Source: ZC4RG29 sp964521255 (GTDB lineage: Bacteria; Bacteroidota; Bacteroidia; Cytophagales; Cyclobacteriaceae). Taken from it: DNA of 26,642 bases. The translations under genes were made by a program, and so were the position numbers. The notes beneath the pieces are model-generated. The model had not been told where the DNA came from. It saw only the letters and a program-made list of their open reading frames with translations, and did not search any database. Numbering within the stretch: position 1 is the first letter of the stretch; the number at the start of each line of letters is the position of its first letter. The DNA lies in the NCBI GenBank assembly GCA_964521255.1, contig CAZFRM010000043.1, positions 1-26,642 on the forward strand. Reading direction: 5' to 3'. This document shows positions 1-7,781 of this stretch, piece after piece.

Positions 1-100
1 TACGATCAAACTTGCTTATCCTCCTTCCTTTCGCGGTCAGATCAGGAGTTCTGAGGATTGAATAGTTTGAATAATGATCCATTAAGTTTTGACACACTAT

Positions 101-240
101 TGTCATGTCATATTTGAGTTGACGGCTCATCCATCGCTTGCCCCTGACCCGCCAGCTGGCGGGGAAACAGCGCGCGGGAATGCCCCTTTAGGGGTCAGGG
201 GCTGCGTAGGAGACATGAAACTTTTATTGTTGACACGACA
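101..240. repeat. MITE-like 140-bp repeat, copy A
   Basis: Begins TGTCATGTCA and ends TGACACGACA, so the ends are inverted repeats matching at 9 of 10 positions. A nearly identical copy (about five or six differences, including two compensating 1-nt indels) lies at 11796-11935. Inside, GCCCCTGACCC pairs with GGGTCAGGGGC to form a long hairpin. That hairpin encloses a perfect palindrome CCCGCCAGCTGGCGGG and a smaller CCCCTTTAGGGG stem. No ORF or transposase is present and no convincing target duplication was found. It ends 36 bp beyond the glpK stop codon and could form part of that gene's 3' end. Just beyond it (241-276) is a run of CGTAC-containing repeats like those at 8825-8850. Confidence 0.75.
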
Positions 241-276
241 CTACCTCGTACTTCGTACCTCTGCCCTCGTACCTGA

Positions 277-1779
277 TCATTCCTCTTCCACTTCTGTCAT
301 CCACTTTTTAGAACGTTCCACTGCGCGTTTCCAATTTTTAAAATATTGCTGTTGCTTTTCTTTCGATTCACCAGGAGAAAACTTTTTATCGATGAGCCAA
401 TTTTTTTTGACATCGTTAAGGTCACTCCAGTAACCAACAGCCAACCCGGCAAGGTACGCAGCGCCCAGCGCTGTGGTCTCGGTGACTTTAGGTCTTATGA
501 TTTGCTTGTCTAAAACATCCGACTGCAATTGCATGAGCATATTATTTGCTGACGCACCACCATCTACACGTAATTCTTTTATCGGTATTCCCGTCTCATC
601 ATGAATACAATCCGTAATCTCTTTTACATTAAATGCGATGGCATCCAGTGCAGCTCTGCAAATGTTGGCTTTCGTTGTTCCCCTCGTTATGCCAATGATG
701 AGACCACGTGCGTATGAATCCCAATGCGGAGTTCCCAAACCTGTGAAGGCAGGTACGATGTAAACTCCTCCTGCATCCTCAACTTGTTTCGCCCATTGTT
801 CAACTTCCTGTGATGAATTAAAAAATTGTAATCCATCACGAAGCCACTGAATTAATGCACCACTGATAAAGATAGAGCCTTCAACGGCATAGGTAATTTC
901 ATTTTTTATTTTCCACCCAATCGTTGTTAATAAATTTTTACTTGCTGAAGGTTGAGCGCCTGTATTAGCTACCATAAAGCAACCCGTACCATACGTATTT
1001 TTTATCATGCCCGGTTCAAAGCAAGTCTGACCAAACAAGGCAGCTTGTTGATCGCCGGCGATACCGGCAATGGGTACTTTACTTGCAAATAATGTCGTTC
1101 CTGTCTCACCATACACCTCACTCGAAGAGCGTACTTCCGGCAAAATGTTTTCCGGTATATCAAAAATTTTTAGCAGTTCCTTATCCCAGCTTAACGTATG
1201 TATGTTGAAGATCATTGTGCGACTGGCATTGGATACATCGGTGACATGAGTTTTTCCATTCGTGAGTCGCCAGATAAGCCACGTGTCAACTGTTCCGAAG
1301 GCTAGCTTACCGGCCAATGCTTTCTGACGTGCACCGGATATGTTATCTAAAATCCATTTGATCTTGGTGGCAGAAAAATAGGGGTCAATAAAAAGTCCTG
1401 TTTTTTGTTTAACCAATTCTGCAAGTCCCTGATTTTTTAATTCTTCACAATAGGAAGCAGTGCGTCTGTCCTGCCATACAATTGCATTGTATATCGGTTC
1501 GCCAGTATCGCGGTCCCAGATAATTGAAGTTTCTCTCTGATTCGTTATACCAATTGCGCTGATGGATTTTCCATTGATACCTTTTTTTGCAATAGCCTCA
1601 GCAGCCACGCCCGCTTGTGTTGCCCATATCTCATCAGGATCATGCTCAACCCATCCCGGTTTTGGAAACAATTGTTTAAATTCCTTTTGAGCAACGGCTT
1701 GAATTGCTCCATCGTGATTAAAGACAATAGCGCGTGAACTTGTTGTGCCCTGGTCAAAGGCCAAAATGTATTTGTCCAT
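277..1779 (-). CDS. glpK: Glycerol kinase
   Basis: Cytoplasmic kinase that phosphorylates glycerol to sn-glycerol 3-phosphate using ATP, the entry step of glycerol catabolism. The 500-aa product matches the usual family length of about 500. The FGGY-kinase signatures are visible: the N-terminal phosphate loop FDQGTTSSRA (residues 8-17), the glycerol-contact NQRET (80-84) and VWQDRRT (101-107), and the catalytic aspartate region GDQQAALFGQ with D243. A C-terminal nucleotide-binding stretch reads LRVDGGASANNM, followed by ETTALGAAYLAGLAVG. The ATG at 1777-1779 gives the standard MDKYILAFDQG start. The gene stands alone here; no glycerol facilitator or glycerol-3-phosphate dehydrogenase gene is in the window. 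It faces away from the DUF3857 gene across a 357-bp gap. Function is confidently assigned by family; nothing in the sequence suggests inactivation. Confidence 0.97.
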   Translation of the reverse strand: MDKYILAFDQGTTSSRAIVFNHDGAIQAVAQKEFKQLFPKPGWVEHDPDEIWATQAGVAAEAIAKKGINGKSISAIGITNQRETSIIWDRDTGEPIYNAIVWQDRRTASYCEELKNQGLAELVKQKTGLFIDPYFSATKIKWILDNISGARQKALAGKLAFGTVDTWLIWRLTNGKTHVTDVSNASRTMIFNIHTLSWDKELLKIFDIPENILPEVRSSSEVYGETGTTLFASKVPIAGIAGDQQAALFGQTCFEPGMIKNTYGTGCFMVANTGAQPSASKNLLTTIGWKIKNEITYAVEGSIFISGALIQWLRDGLQFFNSSQEVEQWAKQVEDAGGVYIVPAFTGLGTPHWDSYARGLIIGITRGTTKANICRAALDAIAFNVKEITDCIHDETGIPIKELRVDGGASANNMLMQLQSDVLDKQIIRPKVTETTALGAAYLAGLAVGYWSDLNDVKKNWLIDKKFSPGESKEKQQQYFKNWKRAVERSKKWMTEVEEE

Positions 1780-2136
1780 CGTTTTACAGTGATTTAATAA
1801 ACAATATGATATTAATGCATTTGTGGCAGTTAATAAAGGTTTTATAAAGAGTTAATAATCTTATCTCAATATTTTTTAAAAAGACATAATTTATGACATC
1901 CCAAACCCTTCCCCATCCAATTATTATTAATCGTTTAGTGATTTAGTGCTACTTAGTTCATTCAAAAATCTGTGATACAAATGGCAGTAAGCAAATGGCA
2001 ATAGACAATTTGCCTACTGCGATTGCCTATTGCCTACTTTTCAACATTGGTTAATATCTGTTGATAGAATGTTTTATATTAGTAAATGATGCTCTCATTA
2101 ATATATTAATATATTGCGCAGTTGATGTTACCCGAC
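1780..2136. other. Divergent intergenic region between glpK and the DUF3857 gene
   Basis: This 357-bp AT-rich gap must hold the promoters of two divergent genes. It contains a patch at 1983-2039 of short motifs of the GCCTATTGCCTACTG type in both orientations (for example GGCAATAG and CTATTGCC), able to fold back on itself. The same motif forms a perfect tandem repeat at 18780-18848. An AT dyad, TTAATATATTAATATA, lies just before the right-hand gene. No RNA gene or convincing -33/-7 pair was identified. Confidence 0.5.
1983..2039. repeat. Dispersed GCCTATTGCC-type repeat, inverted patch
   Basis: Short motifs GGCAATAG and TTGCCTACTGC / TTGCCTATTGCCTAC occur here in opposite orientations and can form a hairpin. 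The same wording occurs as three perfect tandem copies at 18780-18848, so this is a dispersed non-coding repeat family. No coding function is seen. Confidence 0.5.
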
Positions 2137-4092
2137 ATGAGAAAAATCTTAACACTTTTACTGCTGGCCCTCCCCTTGCTTTCTGTAGCGCAGTATAACA
2201 GCTTTCCCTATGGAAGGATTACCTATGCAGAATTGAACATGCGTGTGTATGACCGCGACACCTCCGCCCGTGCGGTTGTGCTGGAAGAGTTTGGAGAAGC
2301 TTATATTGACAATGGAGGAAATCATAATTTAATTTTTGAACATCATTTTAAAATAAAAATTCTTAAGAAAAGCGGACTCGATCTATCAAATTTTTCTATC
2401 CCGCTAATTAAATACAGCAGTCAGAACGTTGAATTGCTAAGGGATGTAAAAGCATCTTCCTTTTCTATTGTGGATGGAAGAATAAAAGAATCGAAATTAG
2501 AGAACAAGAATATTTTCACGGAAAATTATGAGAATGGAAATATTAAAAAGTTTGCCATTCCTAATGTATCGGTAGGAAGTGTAATTGAAATTCAATACAC
2601 CATTGAAAAACCGAATCTCTTCAACTTCAAGAAGTGGGAATTTCAAAGCGACATTCCTAAAATTAAAAGTGAATACTGGGCGCTAATCCCTGCTAATTAT
2701 ACTTACAATATTGCTCTGAAAGGATTTCTGGAACTTTCCAGGAACGAATCTGAACTGGTAAAAGATTGCTTTATGCCGGGTGGCGGAAATAAGGCTGATT
2801 GCTCAAGGCTGAAATTTGCCATGGAAAACATTCCCGCTTTTGCGGAAGAAGAATTCATGACCACCAGCAAAAATTATATAGCATCAATAAACTTCGAGCT
2901 TTCGGAAATAAAATACTTTACAGGCGCAGTTGATAAGATAACGAAAGAGTGGAAAGATGTTGAGGAAGAATTAAGGCGCGAACAACGATTTGGTCTTCAA
3001 CTGAAAAGAGGTAAAGAAATTTTGGGAAGTTCAATAAACCTTGCCGGGCAAACGGATGCGCTTAGTAAAGCTAAAATTATTTATGACTTTGTTGTTGATC
3101 ATTACACATGGAACGGAGAATATGGTAAGTATTGTGAAAATGGGATTAAGAAAGCATTTGAAGCAAGGAAAGGAAATGTTGGTGACATAAATCTTTCATT
3201 GATCGCAGCCCTCCGTTATGCGGGACTTGAAGCCGATCCGGTTATACTTTCAACACGCGATCATGGTTACGCGACAGAACTATATCCAGTGTTGAGCGAT
3301 TTTAATTATGTGATAGCCAGGCTAACCATTAATAATAAAAACTATTTGTTGGATGCAACCGATCCACTATTGCCTTTTGGTATGGTGCCCTTGCGTTGTC
3401 TTAACGGAAAAGGCAGAGTGATAGGTGACAGACAAACTTCGTGGCAAGACATTTCGCCGGATAACAAGTTTAAGAAGATTAGTCTGGTCCAATTGAAGCT
3501 GGATGACAAGGGAGGATGGAAAGGAATGATTCAAAATGTATATACGGGATATGAAGCCTATTCGAAACGTAAAGAGATTTTATCTTTTGGCGACATGAAT
3601 GCTTACCAAAGAAATGCAAATAGGGATTTAAATGATTTTGTCATCGAAAAAATGGAGTTGAAAAATCTCGACAATTTTTCAGAACCCCTGACAGAAACAT
3701 TTGAGGGCGAAATAACCGGGGTAGGAGAAATCTCCACGATTTTATTTAATCCTTTCTTTGGGCATAAACGCAGCAATAATCCCTTCAAATCATCAGAAAG
3801 ATTGTATCCTGTGGATTTTGGAGCCACTACAGACGAACGAATAACGGTCACTCTGGAACTTCCCGGAAATGTGGAAATAGTCAATTTACCCGAACGGGTA
3901 GCTTTAGGTTTGCCAAATGCCGGAGGAAGATTTATTTTTGATGCGAAGACGGAGGGAAATTCTGTTGTGATCAGCAGTTGGCTTAACATCAGCAGAGCTT
4001 ATTTTACCTCCGATGAGTACCATTACTTGAAAGAGTTATTTAGCCGGATTGTACAGCTTCAGAATACTGATATTATTTTGAGGAAAGGTTAA
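2137..4092 (+). CDS. Secreted DUF3857 / transglutaminase-like domain protein
   Basis: Predicted exported protein of 651 aa. The start at 2137 gives a clean signal peptide (MRKILTLLLLALPLLSVAQ); in-frame ATG 2125 and TTG 2122 are alternatives. The N-terminal half has the DUF3857 pattern, with a long beta-rich region and the phrase 'VGSVIEIQYTIE'. It is followed by a transglutaminase-like core around residues 310-410. In active transglutaminase folds this core carries a Cys-His-Asp triad. Here the Cys position reads GNVGDINLSL (V348) and the His position reads FNYVIA (Y391), while the Asp of YLLDATDP (D406) is kept. The domain is therefore probably non-catalytic, perhaps a binding or scaffold module, as is frequent in Bacteroidota. 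The C-terminal quarter is beta-rich and ends in an ordinary stop. Role unknown; envelope or periplasmic location is inferred. Confidence 0.85.
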   Translation: MRKILTLLLLALPLLSVAQYNSFPYGRITYAELNMRVYDRDTSARAVVLEEFGEAYIDNGGNHNLIFEHHFKIKILKKSGLDLSNFSIPLIKYSSQNVELLRDVKASSFSIVDGRIKESKLENKNIFTENYENGNIKKFAIPNVSVGSVIEIQYTIEKPNLFNFKKWEFQSDIPKIKSEYWALIPANYTYNIALKGFLELSRNESELVKDCFMPGGGNKADCSRLKFAMENIPAFAEEEFMTTSKNYIASINFELSEIKYFTGAVDKITKEWKDVEEELRREQRFGLQLKRGKEILGSSINLAGQTDALSKAKIIYDFVVDHYTWNGEYGKYCENGIKKAFEARKGNVGDINLSLIAALRYAGLEADPVILSTRDHGYATELYPVLSDFNYVIARLTINNKNYLLDATDPLLPFGMVPLRCLNGKGRVIGDRQTSWQDISPDNKFKKISLVQLKLDDKGGWKGMIQNVYTGYEAYSKRKEILSFGDMNAYQRNANRDLNDFVIEKMELKNLDNFSEPLTETFEGEITGVGEISTILFNPFFGHKRSNNPFKSSERLYPVDFGATTDERITVTLELPGNVEIVNLPERVALGLPNAGGRFIFDAKTEGNSVVISSWLNISRAYFTSDEYHYLKELFSRIVQLQNTDIILRKG

Positions 4093-4247
4093 CCGGGGAA
4101 CTTGTAAATTGTTTGTTTTAACCTTTAATCGACACGATTAAGCGTTAATCGACTTATATCTCTGTTAATGCGTTTTGGGTTGAGATGCTTGACCCTTGAC
4201 CTTAAGTTTACTAATTGAATTTCACTTTTTAAAAACATCCAGACGTT

Positions 4248-4853
4248 ATGAAGCGCATATTCTTTTTAATGATATCCGTTCTTGCTTTCTCTCTCCCCAC
4301 ATACGCACAAAAATCTGCTGAAGCCCTTGAGAAAGACAATAAGACACTTAATGAAAGGTTCAGCATTGTGAGGGAGAAATCGGAATCATTCACCGACTAC
4401 AAGGTAATTCGTACTTATGTGCTGGATGGATTGTGGAAGATTACGTTGGATTCCATACGCGCGCAAAAAAGTGCCCTGGCTGAAGCGCAAGCCGCCATTT
4501 CAAAACACGATGAGGAATTGAATTCCATTAATGTAAGCCTGAAGAAAAAAGACGAAGAAGTGGCTGCCATGCAACACTCCAGTACCCATATTACGGTTTT
4601 GGGAATTGATGTTCTGAAAAGCGTCTTTCTAAGCACCGTTGGAATAGTTACCCTCTGCCTTTTGGTATTGCTCGGCTTGCTACTGGCAAGAGTAAAATGG
4701 GTGCAATCCAGTATGCGGGAAAAAATTGAAAGGGCAGATTCACTTACCAGTGAATTCGAAGAATACAAGCGCCACGCCCTTGACAAGCAGATGAAACTTT
4801 CGCGCGAGCTTCAGGACGAGCGCAATAAACTGCACGGCTTGAGAAGCAATTAA
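4248..4853 (+). CDS. Coiled-coil single-pass membrane protein with signal peptide
   Basis: A 201-aa protein of unknown function. A signal peptide (residues 1-20, cut after TYA) is followed by a charged helical segment with coiled-coil character (about 68-106). Next comes one strong transmembrane helix (about 125-147, VFLSTVGIVTLCLLVLLGLL) and a second long coiled-coil tail (152-198) rich in Glu, Lys and Arg. With a cleaved signal peptide the N-terminal coil would face the periplasm and the C-terminal coil the cytoplasm. It lies 155 bp after the DUF3857 gene on the same strand, so co-transcription is possible but not shown. No enzymatic motif was seen. Similar coiled-coil membrane proteins in Bacteroidota are mostly uncharacterised. 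Confidence 0.75.
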   Translation: MKRIFFLMISVLAFSLPTYAQKSAEALEKDNKTLNERFSIVREKSESFTDYKVIRTYVLDGLWKITLDSIRAQKSALAEAQAAISKHDEELNSINVSLKKKDEEVAAMQHSSTHITVLGIDVLKSVFLSTVGIVTLCLLVLLGLLLARVKWVQSSMREKIERADSLTSEFEEYKRHALDKQMKLSRELQDERNKLHGLRSN

Positions 4854-4862
4854 TTGGTCAAT

Positions 4863-4911
4863 AGTCATTAGTCATTGGTGGGTCATTCCCAATGACCTCT
4901 GACTAATGACT
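4863..4911. repeat. Inverted repeat downstream of the coiled-coil gene
   Basis: AGTCATTAGTCA (4863-4874) pairs perfectly with TGACTAATGACT (4900-4911), and the interior holds a second stem GGTCATT / AATGACC. The nested hairpin starts 10 bp after the stop codon and could block transcription or protect the 3' end. It has no T-run, so it is not a standard intrinsic terminator. The GTCATTAGTCATTGG wording is low-complexity and looks like a dispersed repeat. Confidence 0.6.
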
Positions 4912-5034
4912 TCACCAGGGAAAGTCCCGCCTTATTCAATTATTCAATATTCTCCGTGGGAGTCTTGAGTCCTTTCACGCCACTTTCCATTCTCTCATTT
5001 ACTCATCCGCTCATTCACTCATTTTTCTACCTTC

Positions 5035-5047
5035 GGTGTAACCTTTT
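5035..5047 (+). promoter_or_regulatory. Possible ECF-type promoter -35 element before the sigma gene
   Basis: GGTGTAACCTTTT lies 23-35 bp before the TTG start of the sigma gene. An AAC core within a -35 box is typical of ECF promoters, so autoregulation is plausible. No matching -10 was fixed. If this element is real, the transcript would start very near or inside the proposed TTG start, which would favour the downstream ATG at 5118. Tentative. Confidence 0.25.
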
Positions 5048-5069
5048 ATAAAAACGGGGGTTTCCCTTC

Positions 5070-5645
5070 TTGAAAATTTCAAATCCGGATTTGGAAGCAC
5101 TTAGCGACAATGCCTTGATGGTAAAGGTCAGGGATGGCGACATAGAGAAATTGGGTCCGCTTTTCGAGCGGTACAAAAGGCCTTTATACGGATTTTTCTA
5201 TGGAATGAATCGCGATTCAGACCTTAGTGAAGATCTGGTTCAAAATGTTTTTTACAGGATTCTTCGGTACAGGCATGTATTTCGGGGTGACGGCGATTTC
5301 AAAGTCTGGATGTTCCACATCGCCCGAAATGTAAATCATGACCATTTCCGAAAGGATAAAATAAAGAACAAAGAATCAGTAGAAAACTGGCAGGATAAGC
5401 TGGGAGATGAGGAGCATCAGTTCACAGCATTACAGCGGACTGAAGAAATGATGATTCTTTCAACCGCTCTCGAAAAATTGCCGGAAGACAAACGTGAGAT
5501 TTTGCTCCTCAGCAAGTTTCATGAAAAAAAATACAAGGAGATAGGAGAGATCATGGGGTGCACGGAAGGCGCTGTCAAGGTGAAAGTTTTTCGCGCTCTC
5601 CAGGAGTTGAAAGAAGTTTATCAGGAGCTTGAACGCAAAATGTAA
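5070..5645 (+). CDS. ECF-family RNA polymerase sigma factor
   Basis: A sigma-70 family extracytoplasmic-function factor of 191 aa that would redirect RNA polymerase in response to an envelope signal. Sigma region 2 spans about residues 27-97 (LFERYKRPLYGFF through DLVQNVFYRILRYRH to VWMFHIARNVNHDHFRK). Sigma region 4 spans about 133-185 (LPEDKREILLLSKF, KYKEIGEIMGCTEGAVKVKVFRALQEL), the helix-turn-helix for the -35 element. The TTG start retains the usual family N-terminus (LSDNALMVKVRDGDIEKLG); ATG 5118 is the alternative. It is followed by a membrane HEAT-repeat protein, the standard sigma/anti-sigma order. The last 18 bp of the gene (5628-5645) are repeated exactly at 5775-5792, on the far side of a small inserted element. 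Confidence 0.93.
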   Translation: MKISNPDLEALSDNALMVKVRDGDIEKLGPLFERYKRPLYGFFYGMNRDSDLSEDLVQNVFYRILRYRHVFRGDGDFKVWMFHIARNVNHDHFRKDKIKNKESVENWQDKLGDEEHQFTALQRTEEMMILSTALEKLPEDKREILLLSKFHEKKYKEIGEIMGCTEGAVKVKVFRALQELKEVYQELERKM

Positions 5646-5792
5646 TTGTCAGTTAGCCAAATGGCAAATCAATGTCGTTTAGTTAAGCTCCATAAACTCC
5701 TCTCCTTTGGAGAGGTAGGGTGAGGCCAAATAAAACAAAGCTTAACTAAACGACATTGATTAGCGGGTGATTGACTTGAACGCAAAATGTAA
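5628..5792. repeat. 18-bp direct repeats flanking an insertion at the end of the sigma gene
   Basis: CTTGAACGCAAAATGTAA occurs at 5628-5645 (the end and stop codon of the sigma gene) and again at 5775-5792, 9 bp before the ATG of the next gene. Removing one copy plus the 129 bp between them would leave the sigma stop only 9 bp from the next start, a normal operon spacing. The arrangement therefore looks like an insertion that duplicated its target or the gene end. The direction of the event is inferred. Confidence 0.75.
5667..5761. mobile_element. 95-bp MITE-like element with perfect 22-bp inverted ends
   Basis: Positions 5667-5688 and 5740-5761 are perfect inverted repeats of 22 bp, with core ATGTCGTTTAGTTAAG in one orientation and CTTAACTAAACGACAT in the other. 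Between them a CTCCTCTCCTTTGGAGAG segment forms a smaller hairpin. There is no coding capacity. A related half-motif, ATGTCGTTTGGTTAAG, follows the serine hydrolase stop at 20081, with a diverged copy at 26081, so the arm belongs to a dispersed family. The element sits exactly between the sigma and anti-sigma genes and would form a strong stem in the shared transcript. Confidence 0.7.
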
Positions 5793-5801
5793 AACAGAAA
5801 C

Positions 5802-6584
5802 ATGAACGAGCAAAGCATTAAAGAACTGGTCAGCAAATACAATCATGGAATAGCAACCCCTGATGAAAAATTGACCGTTGAGCAATTAATTGAACAGGGA
5901 TTGATTCAACTGGATCAGTTAGTGGATATGGAAACTTTACATAAGGATGTATTAAATCTGCCAACACCATCACCTTCTGATAAGGTCGACGAAAAATTTT
6001 ATGCGATGCTGGAAGAGGAGAAAAAGCAAATCAAACCTTCTTCTGCAAAAGAATTCTTCCTGTGGCCGCAAGGGTTGATGAGAATTGCCGCTGCTGTTCT
6101 GTTGCTCATTACAGGAGTAGCAATTGGAAGATACTTCGCTCCGGCACCTGTTCAGGATAATCAGGTGGAACACCTTACACAAGAGATTGGTGATTTAAAA
6201 GAAATGATGATGTTATCACTTCTTGAAAAAGATGAAGCAACGGAACGGTTGAAAGCAGTAAGCCTTTCGGAAAGTATGGATGCCGCCAGTACCACCGTTA
6301 CCAACGCATTGATCCAGACGTTGAATAATGACAGCAATGTGAACGTTCGTCTGGCCGCGCTTGAAGCGCTGAAACCGTATGCCCATAACAGCGGGATTAG
6401 AGAACAGTTGGTTCGATCCATTGCGAAGCAGGAATCGCCATTGGTGCAAATTTCATTAGCGGAACTAATGGCAGCCTTACAAGAGAAATCATCGGTAACG
6501 GAATTGGAAAAAATTCTCAAGAGCGAAAAGACACCCGAAGATGTTAAGAAAAAAATTCAGGAAACGATTAATGTAATGATCTAA
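5802..6584 (+). CDS. Single-pass membrane protein with HEAT-like repeats, probable anti-sigma factor
   Basis: A 260-aa protein directly after the ECF sigma gene. The N-terminal 90 residues are cytoplasmic-type (MNEQSIKELVSKYNHGIATP) with no zinc-binding His/Cys cluster, so it is not a zinc anti-sigma of the ZAS type. One transmembrane helix covers about residues 92-110 (LMRIAAAVLLLITGVAIG). A short coil (120-150) and a HEAT-like alpha-helical repeat region follow (about 163-258: NALIQTLNNDSNVNVRLAALEAL, then SIAKQESPLVQISLAELMAAL). The likely role is to hold the sigma factor at the inner membrane while the periplasmic helical domain senses a partner. The gene is separated from its sigma gene by the 95-bp element and is followed after 5 bp by a DUF4097 gene, implying one transcript. 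The anti-sigma role is inferred from position and topology. Confidence 0.8.
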   Translation: MNEQSIKELVSKYNHGIATPDEKLTVEQLIEQGLIQLDQLVDMETLHKDVLNLPTPSPSDKVDEKFYAMLEEEKKQIKPSSAKEFFLWPQGLMRIAAAVLLLITGVAIGRYFAPAPVQDNQVEHLTQEIGDLKEMMMLSLLEKDEATERLKAVSLSESMDAASTTVTNALIQTLNNDSNVNVRLAALEALKPYAHNSGIREQLVRSIAKQESPLVQISLAELMAALQEKSSVTELEKILKSEKTPEDVKKKIQETINVMI

Positions 6585-6589
6585 GAATT

Positions 6590-7495
6590 ATGCGAACAAC
6601 AATATTAGTTTTAATGATAGGAGTAGTAGCCTGTAGTGTTAAAGGCCAAACGCACATGGAGAAAATGACAAAAGAATTTTCTTTTGCTGAAAATAAACCA
6701 GGTAACACGCTTTTGGTAGCGAACATGAATGGAGCAGTAAAAGTAACAGGATACAAAGGCGAGAAGATTCTCATCGAAACAGAGAAAACCATTCGCGCAA
6801 AAACAAATGATGCGCTCGAAAAGGGGAAAGAAAGAATTTCCATTGGATACAAAGATCTTTCAGATACAATCATTTTATATGTTGATGGATTGTGTTCTTC
6901 CTTCGTAAAAAAAAGAAACGACAATAGAACAGGAACCGGCTGGGACTACGACTGGTGTAACTGTCGTGATAATGGTACCGGTTGGCGGGAAGATCAACCT
7001 TATGATTATACTATCAATTTTAATGTGAAGGTTCCTGAAAGTGCAAATGTTGTTGTCTCAACAATAAACGATGGGGATGTAACCGTTACCGGTGTCCTGG
7101 GTTCTGTTGTAGCCCGCAATGTCAATGGCAGTATTAAACTTGATCATCTTCGCGGCAGCACCATTGCTCATACCATCAACGGAGACGTTGACCTTAATTA
7201 CGATTCCAATCCTTCCGGTGATTGTAAATTCTATACGTTGAATGGAAATATCAATGCGGATTTTAATCCCAGGCTGAGCGCTAATCTTAGCTTCGAAAGT
7301 TTCAATGGCGATTTTTTTACGAATGTAGACAATATGGAATTACTTCCCGTCACCGTTGAGAAGGCTGATTCGAATAAGGGTGTTTTATACAAAGTAAAAG
7401 GTAATCAATACAAAATAAGGAACGGTGGTGTACATCTTGACTTTGAAACATTCAATGGAAATGTATACCTGAAAGAAAAAGAAGGAAGCAATTAA
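6590..7495 (+). CDS. Secreted DUF4097-family beta-repeat protein 1
   Basis: A 301-aa exported protein with a signal peptide (MRTTILVLMIGVVACSVKG, about 1-19). From about residue 140 it shows the DUF4097 (putative adhesin) pattern: short beta turns with a recurring N-G-D/N/S step about every 18-22 residues (INDGDVTV, VNGSIKL, INGDVDL, LNGNINA, FNGDFFT, FNGNVYL). This suggests a stacked or beta-helix-like fold. A preceding segment (about residues 103-132) holds CSS and WCNC cysteines between two TGW motifs, possibly a disulfide or metal site. It starts 5 bp after the HEAT-repeat gene and is a paralogue of the next gene. Genes of this family often accompany ECF/anti-sigma pairs in Bacteroidota, but their function is not established. 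Confidence 0.82.
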   Translation: MRTTILVLMIGVVACSVKGQTHMEKMTKEFSFAENKPGNTLLVANMNGAVKVTGYKGEKILIETEKTIRAKTNDALEKGKERISIGYKDLSDTIILYVDGLCSSFVKKRNDNRTGTGWDYDWCNCRDNGTGWREDQPYDYTINFNVKVPESANVVVSTINDGDVTVTGVLGSVVARNVNGSIKLDHLRGSTIAHTINGDVDLNYDSNPSGDCKFYTLNGNINADFNPRLSANLSFESFNGDFFTNVDNMELLPVTVEKADSNKGVLYKVKGNQYKIRNGGVHLDFETFNGNVYLKEKEGSN

Positions 7496-7637
7496 TAGAG
7501 TCTGTCTATAAAGTAAAGCAGGTAACGCATCAATGCCGTACCCCATTAGATTAATTGCCATCCTAAGTTTCAAAACCTTCGGCACATAAAGTTGGGATGA
7601 CAACCACACACACACTCACTCACATGCACACACTTGT

Positions 7638-7653
7638 CCCCCGCTGGCGGGGG
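7638..7653. repeat. GC-rich short palindrome in the gap between the DUF4097 genes
   Basis: CCCCCGCTGGCGGGGG is an almost perfect palindrome standing in otherwise AT-rich, CA-repeat-containing DNA (7610-7635). Its core CGCTGGCG resembles the cores at 149-164, 8881-8896 and 11846-11861. It may stall or terminate some transcripts between the two DUF4097 genes, but no T-run follows. Confidence 0.5.
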
Positions 7654-7781
7654 TAGGGGGTGGTAAAATATACACTCCATTGAAAATATATAATTGAAAC
7701 ATATAATTGAAAATTTACAAAGTAATTATTTTAAACATGAACGCAGTAAAACAACAATACCTTCATAGAGAAGGGAAGTCA

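Noticed and set aside
89..433. 114-aa plus-strand ORF
   Set aside because: It runs through the 140-bp repeat and antisense to the glycerol kinase 3' end, and its composition is not protein-like.
3603..3989. 128-aa minus-strand ORF inside the DUF3857 gene
   Set aside because: It is antisense to a well-supported gene and shows no family features.
4415..4786. 123-aa minus-strand ORF
   Set aside because: Shadow of the coiled-coil membrane protein gene; low-complexity Ser/Cys-rich translation.
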